From Cronobacter universalis NCTC 9529 (GTDB taxonomy: Bacteria > Pseudomonadota > Gammaproteobacteria > Enterobacterales > Enterobacteriaceae), in NCBI RefSeq assembly GCF_001277175.1, contig NZ_CP012257.1, positions 558,001 to 622,000 on the forward strand: a stretch of DNA of 64,000 nucleotides, given 5' to 3'. The position numbers and the translations under genes were made by a program. The notes under the pieces are model-generated. The model had not been told where the DNA came from. It ran no database searches and saw only the letters and a list, made by a program, of their open reading frames with translations. Below, piece after piece: positions 61,840 to 64,000 of the stretch. The number at the start of each line of letters is the position of its first letter. Within the stretch, counting starts at the first letter, position 1.

Positions 61840-62907
61840 ATGATGACTCCGGAACAAAAATTTGCCCGCTGGGTAAGGGTAAGTATTGCCACTTTCCTGG
61901 CGATGTTCGTTTACTTCATTCTCGCCGATATCTGGATCCCGCTGACGCCGGATTCCACCGTGATGCGCGTGGTGACGCCCGTCTCCTCGCGCGTCTCGGG
62001 CTACGTGGCGGCGGTGCATGTCGCCAACAACAGCCATGTGAAAAAGGGCGATCTGTTGTTTGAGCTGGATGCCGCGCCGTTTACCAACCGCGTCGAGGCG
62101 GCGGACATCGCGCTGCGCCAGGCGCGGCTGACTAACGATCAGCTGGACGCGCAGATCGCCGCCGCCAGGGCGAATCTCAACACCGCCCGCCTGACGGCCC
62201 GCAACGATAAAGTCACCTTTGACCGCTACCAGCGCCTGAGCACGATGCAAAACGTCTCGCAGCAGGATCTCGACAAGGTGCGTACCACCTGGCAGACCAG
62301 CGAACAGGCGGTGGCGCAGCTGGAGGCGAAAATCAACGAACTGGCCATCGAGCGCGGCGAACGCGACGACAGCCGCAACGTGACGCTGGAGAAATACCGT
62401 AACGCGCTACAGGACGCGCAGCTCAATCTTGGCTGGACGCAGATCCGCGCCGAAGCCGACGGCACCGTCAGCAACCTGCAATTAAGCCCCGGCTGGTTTG
62501 CCGCCGCCGGTACGCCCGCGCTGGCGCTGGTGAGCGAGCACACCGATATCGTGGCCGATTTCCGTGAGAAGAGCCTGCGGCACACGCATGTGGGCACCGA
62601 CGCTGCGGTGGTGTTCGACGCGCTGCCAGGCCAGGTGTTCCACGCGCACGTCACCAGCCACGACGCCGGGATACTGGCGGGCCAGCAGGCGGTGAATGGC
62701 CAGCTGTCGCAGCCGGAGGAGTCGAACCGCTGGGTGCGCGACGCCCGCCGGATGCGCATTCATGTGGCGCTGGACGAGCCGTTGCCTGCCTCGCTGCCGA
62801 CCGGCGCGCGCGCCACCGTGCAGCTCTATAACAGCGAAGGTCCGTTCGCCCGATTCTTCTCGGGCGTACAGATCCACCTGATAAGCCTGCTGCACTATGT
62901 GTATTAA
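61840..62907 (+). CDS. HlyD/EmrA-type membrane fusion protein
   Basis: A 355-residue periplasmic adaptor. One N-terminal membrane anchor (about 13-33) is followed by the biotinyl-lipoyl half (SRVSGYVAAVHVANNSHVKK), a coiled-coil hairpin (about 80-190) and the second lipoyl half with beta-barrel domain. Such proteins link an inner-membrane pump to an outer-membrane channel. The partner is the next gene, 2 bases downstream; no TolC-like gene is in the window. Confidence 0.88.
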   Translation: MMTPEQKFARWVRVSIATFLAMFVYFILADIWIPLTPDSTVMRVVTPVSSRVSGYVAAVHVANNSHVKKGDLLFELDAAPFTNRVEAADIALRQARLTNDQLDAQIAAARANLNTARLTARNDKVTFDRYQRLSTMQNVSQQDLDKVRTTWQTSEQAVAQLEAKINELAIERGERDDSRNVTLEKYRNALQDAQLNLGWTQIRAEADGTVSNLQLSPGWFAAAGTPALALVSEHTDIVADFREKSLRHTHVGTDAAVVFDALPGQVFHAHVTSHDAGILAGQQAVNGQLSQPEESNRWVRDARRMRIHVALDEPLPASLPTGARATVQLYNSEGPFARFFSGVQIHLISLLHYVY

Positions 62908-62909
62908 CC

Positions 62910-63980
62910 ATGTCTATTAATACACTGGTGCGGGTCTTCACCCCGCACGGCAACATCGTCTATACGGCGAATGACTTCCGCCAGACGCTGCGCATCATGG
63001 TGGCGGGCGTTATCGCGCTCAGCATTTCGAGTTTCTACAACACCAGTTACGGCGTCTTTTTTGTTATCTACCCGATCATGCTGCTGTCGCTGGTGCCGGT
63101 ATTTAATCGCCACGTCGCGAAGCAGTTTATCTTCAGCGCCGCGCTGAACTGCGTCGAAATGGTGATTATTGTCGGTTATCTGTCGCAATGGCCGGTGATT
63201 ATGACCGGCGTGGTGTTTGCGCTCTACGTCATGCGTTTTCGCTTTATGAGCAAAGGCCCGCTGTTTCTCTTCGGCTCGATGGGCGTCGTCTGCCAGAGCG
63301 TCATGCTTAATTTTATGAGCTACCCGACCAGCGACTGGCACACGCTGCTCTTTTCCAATATGGAAGCGAGCGTGATGGCCGTAGGCTTAAGCGCGCTAAT
63401 GCACTATCTGCTGCCGGATGTTGAACCGCGCAAGCCGCCGCCGCTGATTGAAAAAGACGCCGCGCGGGTGCGCCATGAATACCTGCTTTCCGGCACGGTG
63501 GCGACGCTCAATTTCGTGGTGTTTCAGATGGCGGATTTAAGCGATTCGCTCTCGGCGCTAATGGCGGGCATCCTGATCCTCTTTCCCATGCACTACCGCG
63601 GCGCGGTGTTAAGCTCGCTGTGGCGCGTGGTCGGCGTGGTGATTGGCTGTCTCTATGTGCTGCTGGTGCAGCTGGTGCTCTACGATCACAGCAGCCACAT
63701 GGTGCTGATGATGCCGCTTATCGCGCTCGGTTTCGCCTTCAGCGCCCGCCTGCACGTGATGGAAAAGGTCGGCGCGGGCGTCGGGTTCGCCAGTATCACC
63801 ACGCTCGGCATCATGTTCGGGCAGAATCTTCACCCTGACACCGATCTCGTTTTCAGCGATCTCTACCGCATCAGCTCCGTCACCGTGTCGCTGCTTATCA
63901 CGCTGACAATGGTGTTTTTAGTGCACCTGATTTTAAACCGCTTCCCCGCCACCCGTTACGTGGTGAAAAGCGAGGCTTAA
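62910..63980 (+). CDS. DUF2955/FUSC-type inner-membrane protein
   Basis: A 356-residue polytopic protein with about ten hydrophobic segments arranged as two repeated halves (first half about 25-170, second about 195-345), as in aromatic-acid exporter-like (FUSC) proteins. Together with the HlyD protein it should form an efflux pump for an unidentified, possibly aromatic, compound. The operon order MarR, HlyD, DUF2955 is common in enterobacteria. It ends 20 bases before the window edge. Confidence 0.83.
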   Translation: MSINTLVRVFTPHGNIVYTANDFRQTLRIMVAGVIALSISSFYNTSYGVFFVIYPIMLLSLVPVFNRHVAKQFIFSAALNCVEMVIIVGYLSQWPVIMTGVVFALYVMRFRFMSKGPLFLFGSMGVVCQSVMLNFMSYPTSDWHTLLFSNMEASVMAVGLSALMHYLLPDVEPRKPPPLIEKDAARVRHEYLLSGTVATLNFVVFQMADLSDSLSALMAGILILFPMHYRGAVLSSLWRVVGVVIGCLYVLLVQLVLYDHSSHMVLMMPLIALGFAFSARLHVMEKVGAGVGFASITTLGIMFGQNLHPDTDLVFSDLYRISSVTVSLLITLTMVFLVHLILNRFPATRYVVKSEA

Positions 63981-64000
63981 GGCGTCTTGTGCAAATCTGA

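Overview
The window looks like the chromosome of a member of the Enterobacterales. The pepA/lptFG and yjiN/yjiR/yjiS/symE blocks and the galactan cluster suggest Cronobacter or a close relative; the genus is an inference, with no 16S or marker search behind it. Two compositions are visible by eye. The GC-rich backbone covers about 1-15.5 kb and 45.6-64 kb. An AT-rich foreign block covers about 15.5-41.9 kb. Insertion sequences and decayed conjugative-element DNA fill 41.9-45.3 kb.

Backbone, left: the 5' end of pepA (minus) diverges from lptF-lptG. Then come a small membrane protein, a DhaK-DhaL fusion kinase, a DnaJ-zinc-finger-like membrane protein flanked on both sides by palindromic repeats, and a zinc alcohol dehydrogenase. 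From 8.6 to 13.3 kb lies an unusual cassette: two DUF2589 proteins, a signal-less T4-type lysozyme, a secreted barnase-like protein, two holin-like membrane proteins, a secreted RNase A-like protein and a LuxR-type regulator. Two of its transcription units share a bipartite promoter motif. I read it as a candidate holin/endolysin-type export system for secreted RNase-fold proteins. An HNH nuclease/SAM-methyltransferase pair follows, then tRNA-Leu(CAA) (leuX).

Island: a P4-type integrase sits just inside tRNA-Leu. A 21-bp copy of the tRNA 3' end recurs at 41851-41871, giving an element of about 26.3 kb, and paired integrase arm-site-like repeats lie inside both ends. Cargo in order: a DUF6387-like protein; a sce7726/sce7725 pair; an AlpA-like protein; a four-gene tyrosine-recombinase cassette; unknown proteins; a mobC-mobA relaxase operon with an oriT-like structure and a strong excess of the mini-hairpin heptamer GCGAAGC; a Pycsar antiphage pair (membrane effector plus nucleotide cyclase); small membrane proteins; a His-Xaa-Ser RiPP-like operon hxsDBCA that runs directly into a microviridin-type graspetide module (precursor with four core repeats, ATP-grasp ligase, membrane protein); and a UvrD-like helicase. 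The joined hxs and graspetide loci are the most striking content of the island.

Right of attR two IS3-family elements flank a TraG-like relic with an in-frame amber codon. The backbone then resumes: a DUF2569 protein, yjiN, yjiR, yjiS and symE with a near-consensus LexA box. A complete galactan/galacto-oligosaccharide system follows: ABC importer, secreted GH53 endo-galactanase, GH42 beta-galactosidase, orphan EIIB domain, LamB-like porin and LacI-type regulator, with recurring operator-like sites. A MarR/HlyD/DUF2955 efflux-type operon ends the window.
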